Origin: an uncultured Flavobacteriales bacterium | Lineage (GTDB): Bacteria; Bacteroidota; Bacteroidia; Flavobacteriales; Crocinitomicaceae | Reading direction: 5' to 3' | NCBI GenBank assembly: GCA_946479285.1 | Contig: CAMLFH010000009.1 | Span: forward strand, 1-64,000 | DNA length: 64,000 nucleotides | In this document: one piece after another, positions 15,309 to 24,825 of the stretch | Layout of the letters: each line of letters begins with the position of its first letter | Numbering within the stretch: the stretch's first letter is position 1 | Made by a program: the position numbers and the translations under genes | Notes under the pieces: model-generated | Databases searched by the model: none | What the model was told of the DNA's origin: nothing | Seen by the model: the letters and a program-made list of their open reading frames with translations, nothing else

Positions 15309-18215
15309 TTAGTCTCTTTTAAAGATTGGAATTGAGATCGTTACCTTGGTCCCGCGTAAAATTCCTTTTTCCTCCAGGCTTTCAATGGAGAAATCAAACT
15401 CAGACTGGTATCTTTCCTTAAACAAATTCAATCTTTCGGAAGTAATTTCCGTGGCATAGGATTTATGATCCGAATCCTTTGCACTGGCTTTGCTTTTGGC
15501 GTATCCGATTCCATTATCGATGATCTCCACAATCAACCGATTGCCTTCAATTCGCCCAAAATTCAGTTGGATCTCGCCACCTTGTTCCAAACCTTTGAAT
15601 CCATGAAGAATGGCATTCTCCGCAAAAGGCTGAATCAGCATGGGTGGAATGAACTTCGTTAAACCTTCTTTCGTCAGGGAAGTTTCTATTTGAAAGACAA
15701 AACGATTCTTGAATCGCATCTGCTCCAATTCGAGGTACATTTGCAGCGAATCAATTTCTTTTTGGATGGTAATTTCCGTTTCCCTGGAGTTGGTTAACGT
15801 TAACCGAATAAGTTTGGATAGTTTCAATAAATAACGCTCTGCCAATTCATTTTCATCATAGAGCAGGAAACTTTGAATGGAATTCAGGGCATTGAAAATG
15901 AAATGCGGGTTCATTTGGGCCAACAAAGCCTTTTGCTCCAGAATCTCCATATTTCGTTGAACTTCAGCCTTCCTACTGATCGTTTTGATCCTTCTCAGCA
16001 AGATCCAAACCACCCCGATCAGCAAACAAATCGTGACTACAATATAAAACCAGATTTGTTGGTAAAATGGTGGTGTAATCTCTATCGAAGTTAAAAAATA
16101 GGGCTGAGACCATATTCCGTTCTCATTTTTGTATTTGATCTCAATATTGAATTTGTCGTATGCCGGATTGAGCAATAAAATCTCCCCGTTGTAGCCTGTG
16201 CTCCAGGAAGAAGTTTTTGACAAACGGTATTTGTAAGGCGCGTTTCCTTTGGTTTTAAAGTTGGTAGAGGTCAATCTGATCCGGATCACTTTATACCGAT
16301 AATCCAGGGAAATCGAGTTATTCCTGCATTCAATTTTCTTTCCGTTTGCAGAGATATCCAAAATCTTTACCTGCCGACCAGGTGAAGAATTGGCCCAATT
16401 ATAGGAAGCATCTGTTTTGGAAAGTCCGTCTTTTGTAGCAAAATACATGGTATTATTATACTCGTGGCAAGCATTCACTTCTTGCGATTTCAAACCCTGG
16501 AACGGGGTCAGATTCTGTACCCGATATCCACTTCCTCCGTCATAAAAGATTCGGGAAACTCCCTTATTTGAACAAGCGTATAAATAATTTTTACTATCAA
16601 CAAACAAGTGGTTGATGTGATTGGACAACAGGCCATTATCTTCATTGATAATTTTTACCACCTTTTCATTCCGGACAATAAATATCCCTTTACCACCGGT
16701 TCCAATGACCAATCCCCAATTCTTTGCATACTCCAAATTTGTTACCCGGGTATTTCGCAATTTCCTGGAGTATTCTATGGGATCAAAGATGCCGTTCTTA
16801 AATTTATAAGTGCCTTTTAAGTCTGCAATAATGATATCCTTGTTTGGAAGTAATGCAATCGCTTTTGTGAGAGACTTTACTTTCCTGAACTTTTTTAGAT
16901 CCCGATGGAGATGAATGATCTGTTTTTCCCCTTTCTTGTTAAACCGAACTATTCCCAGACCTGCCATGATAATCGAAGTATCACTTTCTTTGCACCAGCT
17001 GAGAAAACCGATCTCGAAAAAAGGAATTCCGGGAATCGGCTTCAGGTTTTTCTCTTCCAATTTTCCGATGAATGGAGTATTACCCAGATAAGGAATGATC
17101 CCATTTTGGGTAATAAAACTTTCTGACAACTCCTTTCCTGAATGAAAATCATAATATGCATGGATATTGGACACAATAAAATGCTTTTCACTTCTGAAAA
17201 CCCGATAGATATTGTTATCACGAGAGTTATTGGAGAATTTACAGTTTAAAACACTCAAATTCGGAGTATAAATAACTCCGTTTTCTAAGGTTGAGAACCA
17301 GTAACCTCCCTCCCTGTCTTTACAAATACTCGTAATTGAGTATTGCTTCAGGAAATGCCTGGGCTTTCGTTTTAATCCGTTTTTTTCGATGTTTTCAAAG
17401 AAATAAGCCCCTTTTAGCGTGCCGATCCAAAGATCTTTTCCAATTTTATTGGATCCCACAATGTATTCCATGTTACAGGAATCTCCCTGCAAATCATAAA
17501 TTGTATTTTTGTTAGTGAGATAAACAGCTCTCCCAAATTGGTTTATTTCTTGCCTCCCAATAGCCATATCCCTGCGGGTTGCATAGATATTGATGCTGGC
17601 TTTCCTGTTATCAAAGGATAAGTTTACCACTCCGTTTTTGTATGCCTTACTATCTAATGTAAATAACCAGGCATCGTCGATCCTGGTGTAGTTTGAAGTA
17701 TGAATGGTCTTCAGATGAGTCGTTTTTCCTTTTGGAGAAATTTTCAGGATCTCATTTTTTACTTTTATTGAATAATAAAGATTACCGCTTTTATCATAAT
17801 TAAACCAGGAATAGGGAGCCAGGTAAACTCCTCTAAATCCAGCAATCAAATGATTATACTTATAAGGATAAACACGGTCATTCTCGAAATAACACAGTTG
17901 ATCATTGAAACTTTTGAACCAGATCCGTCCTTTGTGATCTTCTACAACCTTAAAAACCACATTGTCAAGCAACCCGTTTTCTTTGGTGAATAAACGGTAC
18001 CGATAACCGTCAAAGCGCACAACTCCCCGATCCGTGCAAATCCAGATAAACCCTTTCCGGTCCTGGTATACATAATAAGTCTCCGAGCTTGGTAAACCAT
18101 CAGTCACAGAGATATTGGTATAAGCCGGCTCCCACAATCTTTCCTGCGCAAAGGTACAATGCCCGAATACGAGCAGAAAAACCAGAAGTCCGTTTATCTT
18201 TTTTATCAATGTCAT
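15309..18215 (-). CDS. propeller-type sensor histidine kinase (LytS-like kinase domain), second of a tandem pair
   Basis: This 968-residue membrane sensor has a signal peptide to about residue 23. A large periplasmic domain of two-component-regulator propeller repeats follows (for example SSETYYVYQDRKGFIWICTD near 40 and GLLSNHINHLFVDSKNYLYACSNKG). Then come a Y_Y_Y-like domain (PYKYRLSKT..W), one membrane helix near residue 720 and a His_kinase domain. The phospho-acceptor motif is NPHFIFNALNSIQ near residue 770. The ATPase region has PPMLIQPFAENAILHGFKG and IDNGIGY. Receiver and AraC domains found in hybrid sensors are absent. It starts 1 nt after the stop of its paralogue. No LytTR regulator lies nearby, so its partner is elsewhere. 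Confidence 0.88.
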   Translation of the reverse strand: MTLIKKINGLLVFLLVFGHCTFAQERLWEPAYTNISVTDGLPSSETYYVYQDRKGFIWICTDRGVVRFDGYRYRLFTKENGLLDNVVFKVVEDHKGRIWFKSFNDQLCYFENDRVYPYKYNHLIAGFRGVYLAPYSWFNYDKSGNLYYSIKVKNEILKISPKGKTTHLKTIHTSNYTRIDDAWLFTLDSKAYKNGVVNLSFDNRKASINIYATRRDMAIGRQEINQFGRAVYLTNKNTIYDLQGDSCNMEYIVGSNKIGKDLWIGTLKGAYFFENIEKNGLKRKPRHFLKQYSITSICKDREGGYWFSTLENGVIYTPNLSVLNCKFSNNSRDNNIYRVFRSEKHFIVSNIHAYYDFHSGKELSESFITQNGIIPYLGNTPFIGKLEEKNLKPIPGIPFFEIGFLSWCKESDTSIIMAGLGIVRFNKKGEKQIIHLHRDLKKFRKVKSLTKAIALLPNKDIIIADLKGTYKFKNGIFDPIEYSRKLRNTRVTNLEYAKNWGLVIGTGGKGIFIVRNEKVVKIINEDNGLLSNHINHLFVDSKNYLYACSNKGVSRIFYDGGSGYRVQNLTPFQGLKSQEVNACHEYNNTMYFATKDGLSKTDASYNWANSSPGRQVKILDISANGKKIECRNNSISLDYRYKVIRIRLTSTNFKTKGNAPYKYRLSKTSSWSTGYNGEILLLNPAYDKFNIEIKYKNENGIWSQPYFLTSIEITPPFYQQIWFYIVVTICLLIGVVWILLRRIKTISRKAEVQRNMEILEQKALLAQMNPHFIFNALNSIQSFLLYDENELAERYLLKLSKLIRLTLTNSRETEITIQKEIDSLQMYLELEQMRFKNRFVFQIETSLTKEGLTKFIPPMLIQPFAENAILHGFKGLEQGGEIQLNFGRIEGNRLIVEIIDNGIGYAKSKASAKDSDHKSYATEITSERLNLFKERYQSEFDFSIESLEEKGILRGTKVTISIPIFKRD

Positions 18216-18216
18216 T

Positions 18217-21162
18217 TTAATCTTTGATGAAAACCGGGATCAGGATCATAATTTTTGTTCCTTTTGGTTTCCCCGCATCGTCTGTCAATTTTTCAATCAC
18301 AAAATCAAACTCCGCATCGTACTTTTCTCTAAATAAACTCAATCTTTCAGAGGTGATCTGCATTCCATAAGATTTATGCTCCGAATCCAACCCATTTTCT
18401 GCTTTCGATTGATATCCGATCCCATTATCCGTAACTATTACAACTAGTCTGTTCCCTGCTAATTCCTTAAAATTCACCTCTAACCTACCGGGAATATCGA
18501 GGCCTTTAAATCCGTGAATAATTGCATTTTCTACGAAAGGCTGAATCAGCATCGGCGGAATGTGGTTTTGGAGTTCTACATGCGTCAATGAAATAATAAA
18601 CTCGAAATCAAAACGGTCTTTGAAGCGCATTTTTTCCAATTCCAAATACTTTGTCAAAACGTCTATTTCCTGTCGGATGGTGACTTCACTTTCCCGCGAA
18701 TTGTTCAGGGTCATCCGGATCAACTGTGAAAGCATCTGCAGGTATTTTTCGGCCAGGTGATTTTCATTATAGACCAAAAAGCTTTGAATGGAATTCAGGG
18801 AGTTGAAAATAAAATGCGGATTCATTTGTGCCAACAAAGCTTTTTGCTCCAATTTCTCGATTAAACGCTTGTATTTTCGCTGGCGGTTGATCTGAACAGC
18901 TCTGATCCTGAAAAGGACAAATGCAACTAAGAAACTGCTCAAAACCAGGAAAAGATAGAACCAAAAGGTTTCTACAAATTTAGGTTGCTTGTGAAGAGCT
19001 AATATCCTATAAGGTTTTTGCCACATCCCATTGTCGTTCAAGTAAGACAATTCCAAATCATATTCCCCGGAAGTTAAATCATAGAAATCAATACTCCCAT
19101 CGTTTCCGTAAGTCCATTTATCTGTTGCCAAAAGCCGGTATTTGTACCGTTGACTTCCCAGGCTTTTGTAGTTTGTTGAACGCAATTCAATGTGGATCAT
19201 TTTTGAATTACTGGCCAGTTCAAGGTTTCTGGATTTCGGATAGATCGTTTTCCCATCCACAATCAATCCCTTTACGGAAACCTGCTTTTTTAGCGGATTG
19301 ATCAAAAAGCTAAGATTCGCAGGAAACTTTGAAATTCCTTTTTTGGTCGCCAGGAAAACCATTTCCCCATCCAGGTAAATATAGTTGACCTCATTGGTTG
19401 CAAGTCCGTTGGCATTTAAGATATTATGGATCCGCACATACTTATTGCCGATAAAAAACAATTTTGAAACGCCGCTATTCGTTGCGATCCAGCAGGTATT
19501 TCCATTTTTCTCTACTTGAAGGGTATTGATCTGATCACTCACCAAACCATTTTCACTGGTAATATGATTCGTTATCCTTCCATCCTTAAAAACATATATT
19601 CCTTCTCCCCTTGTGCCAATAATCAAACCCAGTTCTTTTGAAAACCTAACACAGGAAACCCGATTATTCTGAATTGTCTTGGGGAACATTGAATTATCCA
19701 AAAGTCCTTTTTTCAAAGAAAACAGCCCTTTTGTATTTCCAACAAAAATTTCACCTTTGTCATTTGAACAAACGGTTTCAAAAAAGTGATGGAGGGTTTT
19801 ATCGTATTTTTTTAATGTAAAATAATCGTAGAGTGTATCCAGTTTTCCGTTTTGATGAATACGCATAACCATAGAAGCACAGGTTACCATACTCGTATCA
19901 TGCTCGTTGAAATTGTCATAATAAACCGGGACCCGCCAATATTTTTTGTTTTTCACATCAATCGGCTCTTTGTTTATACTAGGTAAAAGGAGAATCTTGT
20001 TGAATCTTGAAACACTATTTCTTGAAATATTATTGGCCGTGTATAAGGGATAATGGTCCTTTAATCGAAACACTCCCAAATGATTGGAATAAAAGACATC
20101 CTTGTTCCTATCAACCGCCACATGCGTCACATCGACCTCTTTTTCCTGCCCAAAAATCGAGATGTTCTTCACAATTGAATTCGGCATATACACAATTCCC
20201 TTGTCAAGGGTAGAAAACCACAAACCTCTTTCTCTGTCTTTCAAGACAGAAGAAACTTTGAATCCCTGAAGTAAATGCTGCCTTGGGGCATTGGCAAGCC
20301 CGTTCTTTGGAATGTCCTTCAGTCTGTGCGTTCCATTTACCGTAGTAATCCATAGATCATTCTTCATAGAAAAGAAACCTGTAGCCCCCGGAAAATGGAG
20401 CGTTTTATCCGGATGGTCTAAATCGTAAAAACAATCCTGGATGCGCATGATCCTGACTCCATTCACAGATTTCAACTCACAAAGGCCACTTTGCATATTC
20501 TTTTTATATACTTCCTTATTAACCGTTTTACGTTCCAATTTTCCATTTTTACGGATACTGGCTTTGAATATCTCTTTGTAAAACTGGCTTAATCGAATAT
20601 TAAAGGTTGTAAGATAGGTCCCATTAATGAGGTCAAAGGTTAGTGGATCTGTCGCAAATGTAGTTAAGCTGGTTTTCCCCTTTGAATTAATCTTCAGAAT
20701 TCCATTATTGCCGGAGCTGAAAAAGACATTGTCCTTCTTATCTACCGTAAATGTTTTATATGGATAAAGATTATTTCCAATATACCTGGAAATCAAATGA
20801 TTGTACTTGTATTTTATAACCCGATGCTTCCCGGTATCGTAATAACTCAACAATCCGTTATAACTGACAAACCAGATTCGTCCTTTATAATCCTCGTAAA
20901 CCCAAAAGATGACATTATCCGGAAGACCGTTTTTTGTAGTCAGGACTTCCATTGTAAATCCGTCATACTTTACGACTCCGCGATCGGTGCAAAACCAAAT
21001 ATATCCCTGCCGGCCCTGGTAAACAAAGTAAGTTTCCGAACTGGGCAGACCTTCTTTGATTGAAAACGTTCTGTAAGCAGGTTCCCAACTTGTTTGCGCA
21101 AGGGAAATGCTTCCCAAAAAGAAGGTTAGAAAAACGGCGATATGTCTTTTTAAGTTCAACAC
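18217..21162 (-). CDS. propeller-type sensor histidine kinase (LytS-like kinase domain), first of a tandem pair
   Basis: This 981-residue paralogue of the adjacent kinase has the same layout: signal peptide (LTFFLGSISLAQ), propeller repeats beginning GLPSSETYFVYQGRQGYIWFCTD, a Y_Y_Y-like domain, a membrane helix near residue 735, and a kinase with NPHFIFNSLNSIQ and PPMLIQPFVENAIIHGFKG motifs. The kinase halves are much more alike than the sensing halves, suggesting duplication and then divergence of ligand recognition. The likely start is GTG at 21162, immediately after the truA stop (TAAGTG, no gap). No ATG occurs in the signal peptide. Translation may therefore be coupled to truA. Confidence 0.86.
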   Translation of the reverse strand: MLNLKRHIAVFLTFFLGSISLAQTSWEPAYRTFSIKEGLPSSETYFVYQGRQGYIWFCTDRGVVKYDGFTMEVLTTKNGLPDNVIFWVYEDYKGRIWFVSYNGLLSYYDTGKHRVIKYKYNHLISRYIGNNLYPYKTFTVDKKDNVFFSSGNNGILKINSKGKTSLTTFATDPLTFDLINGTYLTTFNIRLSQFYKEIFKASIRKNGKLERKTVNKEVYKKNMQSGLCELKSVNGVRIMRIQDCFYDLDHPDKTLHFPGATGFFSMKNDLWITTVNGTHRLKDIPKNGLANAPRQHLLQGFKVSSVLKDRERGLWFSTLDKGIVYMPNSIVKNISIFGQEKEVDVTHVAVDRNKDVFYSNHLGVFRLKDHYPLYTANNISRNSVSRFNKILLLPSINKEPIDVKNKKYWRVPVYYDNFNEHDTSMVTCASMVMRIHQNGKLDTLYDYFTLKKYDKTLHHFFETVCSNDKGEIFVGNTKGLFSLKKGLLDNSMFPKTIQNNRVSCVRFSKELGLIIGTRGEGIYVFKDGRITNHITSENGLVSDQINTLQVEKNGNTCWIATNSGVSKLFFIGNKYVRIHNILNANGLATNEVNYIYLDGEMVFLATKKGISKFPANLSFLINPLKKQVSVKGLIVDGKTIYPKSRNLELASNSKMIHIELRSTNYKSLGSQRYKYRLLATDKWTYGNDGSIDFYDLTSGEYDLELSYLNDNGMWQKPYRILALHKQPKFVETFWFYLFLVLSSFLVAFVLFRIRAVQINRQRKYKRLIEKLEQKALLAQMNPHFIFNSLNSIQSFLVYNENHLAEKYLQMLSQLIRMTLNNSRESEVTIRQEIDVLTKYLELEKMRFKDRFDFEFIISLTHVELQNHIPPMLIQPFVENAIIHGFKGLDIPGRLEVNFKELAGNRLVVIVTDNGIGYQSKAENGLDSEHKSYGMQITSERLSLFREKYDAEFDFVIEKLTDDAGKPKGTKIMILIPVFIKD

Positions 21163-21930
21163 TTATTTTGCAGGTGATTTCGAAAATAATTCTTCCGGAT
21201 ATTGAATATCCACTAAAAATAATCCTTTTGCAGGAACAGACAATTTGGCTTCACCACGGTCTTTGGAAGCAATGATTTGAAGCAGATCTTGCTTATTCAG
21301 ATTTCCAAAACCAACATCCAGTAAAGTGCCGACCACCGCACGGACCATATTTCTCAGAAAGCGATCTGCCGTTATTTTAAAATACCAACTATCTGACGAC
21401 AATTGCACCCATTCGGCTTCTGAAACCGTACAAATATTCGTTTTTACATCTGTGTGCAATTTGGAAAAAGAGGTAAAATCCTGTGTCCCAAACAAAACAG
21501 TCGCCGCTTCATTCATCGCCTTAAAATCAATCTCATTTACCAGGTAATAACTATCCAGTAAAAAAGCATCTTTCTTTTGGTGGACAAAGTAATGATAAGT
21601 CCTTGAAACCGCTGAAAACCGTGCATGAAATTCAATGCTTACCGGTTGAGCAGAAAACACTGCAATATCCTCCGGAAGCATCTTGTTTAATTTATAAACT
21701 AACTGATTTGTATCCAATTCCTTATCCAAATCAACGTGCAGTACATAATAGGATGCATGAACACCCGTATCAGTTCTGCCGCAGCCAACTACAGAAACCG
21801 GATTATTTCCCATTAATTGAGTCAATCTCCGTTCCACTTCTTCCTGAACAGAAGCGGCATTCGGCTGAATTTGCCAACCATGATAATTCGTTCCGCGATA
21901 AGCGAGTTCCAGAGCATATCTAAATGTCAT
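21163..21930 (-). CDS. truA: tRNA pseudouridine(38-40) synthase TruA
   Basis: This 255-residue enzyme makes pseudouridine at positions 38-40 of tRNA anticodon arms. Family motifs are visible: YRGTNYHGWQIQPNAASVQ near the start, the catalytic aspartate in GCGRTDTGVHA (about residues 50-60) and the C-terminal FLRNMVRAVVGTLLDVG. A -7 element TAACTTTG at 21935-21942 ends 4 nt before the ATG, predicting a transcript with little or no leader. The sensor kinase gene follows with no gap. Confidence 0.95.
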   Translation of the reverse strand: MTFRYALELAYRGTNYHGWQIQPNAASVQEEVERRLTQLMGNNPVSVVGCGRTDTGVHASYYVLHVDLDKELDTNQLVYKLNKMLPEDIAVFSAQPVSIEFHARFSAVSRTYHYFVHQKKDAFLLDSYYLVNEIDFKAMNEAATVLFGTQDFTSFSKLHTDVKTNICTVSEAEWVQLSSDSWYFKITADRFLRNMVRAVVGTLLDVGFGNLNKQDLLQIIASKDRGEAKLSVPAKGLFLVDIQYPEELFSKSPAK

Positions 21931-21934
21931 GGCG

Positions 21935-21942
21935 CAAAGTTA
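21935..21942 (-). promoter_or_regulatory. -7 promoter element (TAACTTTG) for truA and the kinase pair
   Basis: It matches TAnnTTTG and ends 4 nt before the truA ATG. No -33 match was found at the usual distance. Confidence 0.6.
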
Positions 21943-22053
21943 ATCAATTCGTTTGCTTGGCAGTTAATCACTTGAATGCTTCAAATTCTTAACATTATAA
22001 TAATGCGCCTCGATTTAATTAATTATTTCGTAACACAGCAGTAATTATTAAGG

Positions 22054-22074
22054 AAAGTATCAGGAATACTTTTG
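22054..22074 (+). promoter_or_regulatory. -7 element overlapped by an inverted repeat, upstream of the response regulator
   Basis: TACTTTTG (22067-22074) matches TAnnTTTG. The perfect inverted repeat AAAGTAT-CAGGA-ATACTTT (22054-22072) covers most of it, as an operator would. The TTG at 22072 lies inside this element, so the ATG at 22099 is the better start. Confidence 0.5.
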
Positions 22075-22098
22075 CTACGAACATTAACAAGGATCACA

Positions 22099-22788
22099 AT
22101 GCAGGTAAGTAAGGGACAAACCATACTTTTAGTGGATGACGAAAAAGATATTCTGGAATTTTTGCAGTATAATCTGGAGCGGGAAGGATATAAAGTATTT
22201 GTTGCCAATGACGGGCTCGAAGGAGTTGAAATGGCCCAGAAAGTTTCCCCGGACCTGATCCTTATGGATGTCATGATGCCGCGAATGGATGGAATTGAAG
22301 CATGTCAGACTATCAGGCAAGAATTGCAGCTTAATTCACCACTGATTGCTTTCCTCACTTCCAGGGCGGAAGATTATTCGCAGGTTGCCGGTTTTGAAGC
22401 CGGAGCAGATGATTATATCACCAAACCGATCAGACCGCGTTTACTGGTTTCAAAAGTAGAAGCATTATTGAGAAGAGCCGGAAGAATCAATGGCGGCGAA
22501 ACCGAGATCAAAACATCTTCTATTACTGTTAATCGCGAAAAATTCCTGGTATACATGAACGACGAAGAGATTCAATTGCCGAAAAAGGAATTTGAATTGA
22601 TCGAATTGCTTGCTTCAAGACCCGGAAAGGTATTTACCCGCGAACAAATCCTGACAACCGTTTGGGGCGATGAAACCATTGTTGGCGAGCGCACAATCGA
22701 TGTTCATATCCGAAAACTAAGAGAGAAACTAGGAGAATCGTATATTCGTACCATTAAAGGTGTTGGTTATACATTTTCTGAAAAGTGA
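22099..22788 (+). CDS. OmpR/PhoB-family response regulator
   Basis: This 229-residue protein has an N-terminal receiver domain with acidic residues VDDEKD (12-17), phospho-acceptor Asp57 in LILMDVMMP, Thr87 and Lys109. A C-terminal winged-helix DNA-binding domain (about 135-229) contains REQILTTVWGDETIVGERTIDVHIRKLREKL-type helices typical of the OmpR/PhoB class. It overlaps the downstream kinase by 4 nt (GTGA), so they form a coupled pair. The closest functional class by look is PhoB, and a candidate Pho box lies in the phosphate locus of this window. That link is inference; the pair could sense something else. Confidence 0.9.
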   Translation: MQVSKGQTILLVDDEKDILEFLQYNLEREGYKVFVANDGLEGVEMAQKVSPDLILMDVMMPRMDGIEACQTIRQELQLNSPLIAFLTSRAEDYSQVAGFEAGADDYITKPIRPRLLVSKVEALLRRAGRINGGETEIKTSSITVNREKFLVYMNDEEIQLPKKEFELIELLASRPGKVFTREQILTTVWGDETIVGERTIDVHIRKLREKLGESYIRTIKGVGYTFSEK

Positions 22789-23870
22789 AAAAATTAAATC
22801 CGTTTACCATAGTTCTTTTAGGAAGTGCCATCGTTGCAACGTTTTTAACGCTTACACTGCTGGTTGTAAACTTCTTCGATCCGATTCCTGTGGGAGCATT
22901 CGTGTCCATTATCCTTTTTGGATCCCTGGCTACATTCATCTCGTTTTACTTCCTTTTCAGAAGGTTTATTTACAACCGTCTGCGGATTCTTTACCGTTCT
23001 ATCCGAAAGGGAAAACTAATGCCTGATGAAAAGCTTTACATCAATATGTCTAAGGATATTATTGGTGCGGCCGAATCGGAGTCTAAAAAATGGAGTGAAC
23101 AGCGAAGCTCTGAAATTACTCAGCTTCAGGAACAGGATAAATTCAGACGAGAATTCATTGGGAACCTGGCACACGAGTTAAAAACTCCGGTTTTCTCGAT
23201 CCAGGGCTACGTTCTGACCTTATTGGAAGGCGGATTGGAAGATGACCGGGTGAACCGAATGTTTTTGGAACGCGCTTCCAAGGCGATCGACCGGATGACC
23301 AATATCCTGAATGACCTGGACGAACTGACCAAGCTGGAAGTAAACGACCTGAAAATGGACCAGCGTCCGTTTGACCTGAAAGAACTTGCCCGGGAAGTGA
23401 TGGACAGTTTAGAGCTTCGCTCGCAGGAAAAACACATCAAACTGCGCTTTGCCAAAGAATACAGCAAAGAGATCATGGTGCGTGCTGACCGCGGGAAGAT
23501 TGCACAGGTATTGACCAATCTCATCAGCAATTCAATTTCTTACGGAAACGAGAACGGAGAAACTCAAATCCGTTTTTACGAAGTGGACGATTTGGTTTCG
23601 GTAGAAATTTCTGATAACGGTCCGGGAATTGAGCCCCACGAATTACCGCGTTTGTTCGAGCGTTTCTACCGGGTGGAAAAAAGCCGCAACCGCAACGAAG
23701 GCGGATCAGGATTGGGTCTCTCGATTGTGAAACACATCCTGGATTCCCACAACCAAACGATTTCCGTTCGAAGTACTATCGGTGTCGGAAGTACCTTTAC
23801 CTTTTCTTTGGACAAATTCGAAGGAACTTCATCCACTTTGGTGACTTCCCGAGGGATTACGATTAAGTAG
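22785..23870 (+). CDS. PhoR-like membrane sensor histidine kinase
   Basis: This 361-residue kinase has two N-terminal membrane helices (about residues 8-30 and 34-58) separated by only a few residues, so it has almost no periplasmic domain. The HisKA segment has His130 in NLAHELKTP. The ATPase domain contains N, G1, F and G2 boxes (ISNSISYGNENG, ISDNGPGIEPHELPRLFERFYR, GGSGLGLSIVKH). The absence of an external sensor fits PhoR-type kinases that sense through a transporter or PhoU-like partner. The GTG start overlaps the regulator's TGA stop. Confidence 0.9.
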   Translation: MKKLNPFTIVLLGSAIVATFLTLTLLVVNFFDPIPVGAFVSIILFGSLATFISFYFLFRRFIYNRLRILYRSIRKGKLMPDEKLYINMSKDIIGAAESESKKWSEQRSSEITQLQEQDKFRREFIGNLAHELKTPVFSIQGYVLTLLEGGLEDDRVNRMFLERASKAIDRMTNILNDLDELTKLEVNDLKMDQRPFDLKELAREVMDSLELRSQEKHIKLRFAKEYSKEIMVRADRGKIAQVLTNLISNSISYGNENGETQIRFYEVDDLVSVEISDNGPGIEPHELPRLFERFYRVEKSRNRNEGGSGLGLSIVKHILDSHNQTISVRSTIGVGSTFTFSLDKFEGTSSTLVTSRGITIK

Positions 23871-23916
23871 GTTTAAAGAAAGTTTAAAAGGTTCAAAGTC
23901 CCGATTGCTATCGGAA

Positions 23917-24822
23917 TTAAAGGATCAATTCGAACAATTCTGCAAGATATTCCTGCTCCAATTGCCCCGTCGTTGGAATCAATACTGCTTTTTTCTGTAA
24001 GAACTGCAAATCCATAAGGGTCGAATAGCCGTTCCGGGAAACGATCGTTTCTGCAGAAGCTATTTCTGCATCGGCTTCTTTCCAATCAGTAACTGCCTTT
24101 ACATTTGGCGGGATTTCCGAATAGATTTTGGGAGAAATGAGTGTCAGGTTTTGTGTTCCGTAGTGTTCCACAATCCACTGGAAAAACTGTTCCGAATAGG
24201 GTTCCGGTCCGCTGACAATTCCAACTACTTTTCCGGGAACAAGGGAGATTTCGGTATCCTGAAAACGCGAATAAAACCCAATATAACCTGATTTCGGAAC
24301 GGGATTGCTTAAAACTCCGGCAAGGCGTTTCTGTTCTTCGTCCATGATCCATATCTCAGAAAACCGGTTCATCCATTTACGATGAATGCGCTGTGCGATC
24401 CAGCCTGCTTTTGGCGGTAATAAAACCTGGTGTGTCATGAAAATCGACGGTACTTGATCCGAACGGAATCCGTAACAATGATCAGAAAGAACGAGCGTTA
24501 TTCCATATTCGCTGACCAGTTTTTCTGTTTGCTGTTGTTCAGCTCTGATCCAGCGTGAAAAACGCCAGGCATTGCGTCGCATTTCAGAAGTGAAGTTGCC
24601 ATCGCCTTTGAAACGAAATTGAAATCCTTCTGTCAGTAAATAGTCTGCGGGTATTTCATAAGCAGTAAAAACCGCCTTCTGTGCTGAAGTACAGAAAATA
24701 ACCAGTTCATTTCCCTGTTCGGAGAGTTGCTTCAATAAAGAGATCGATCTGGCCACATGTCCGCTTCCCCAGTCGAGGCAGGAGAATAAAATGCGTTCAT
24801 GCAACAGTTCGGCCGGAATCAT
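23917..24822 (-). CDS. glycosyltransferase-like protein (MurG/UDP-GT fold)
   Basis: This 301-residue protein starts with ILFSCLDWGSGHVARSISLL. This is a glycine-rich GSGHVAR loop typical of the N-terminal domain of GT-B glycosyltransferases such as those of the MJ1255/VC2487 group. The C-terminal half has VGIVSGPEPYSEQFFQWI and SAETIVSRNGYSTLMDL, which resembles the nucleotide-sugar binding region. Activity and substrate are not determinable. It starts 3 nt after the stop of kup on the same strand, so they may be cotranscribed. It converges with the histidine kinase gene across a short spacer that contains GTTTAAA/GGTTCAAA tracts. Confidence 0.7.
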   Translation of the reverse strand: MIPAELLHERILFSCLDWGSGHVARSISLLKQLSEQGNELVIFCTSAQKAVFTAYEIPADYLLTEGFQFRFKGDGNFTSEMRRNAWRFSRWIRAEQQQTEKLVSEYGITLVLSDHCYGFRSDQVPSIFMTHQVLLPPKAGWIAQRIHRKWMNRFSEIWIMDEEQKRLAGVLSNPVPKSGYIGFYSRFQDTEISLVPGKVVGIVSGPEPYSEQFFQWIVEHYGTQNLTLISPKIYSEIPPNVKAVTDWKEADAEIASAETIVSRNGYSTLMDLQFLQKKAVLIPTTGQLEQEYLAELFELIL

Positions 24823-24825
24823 ACG

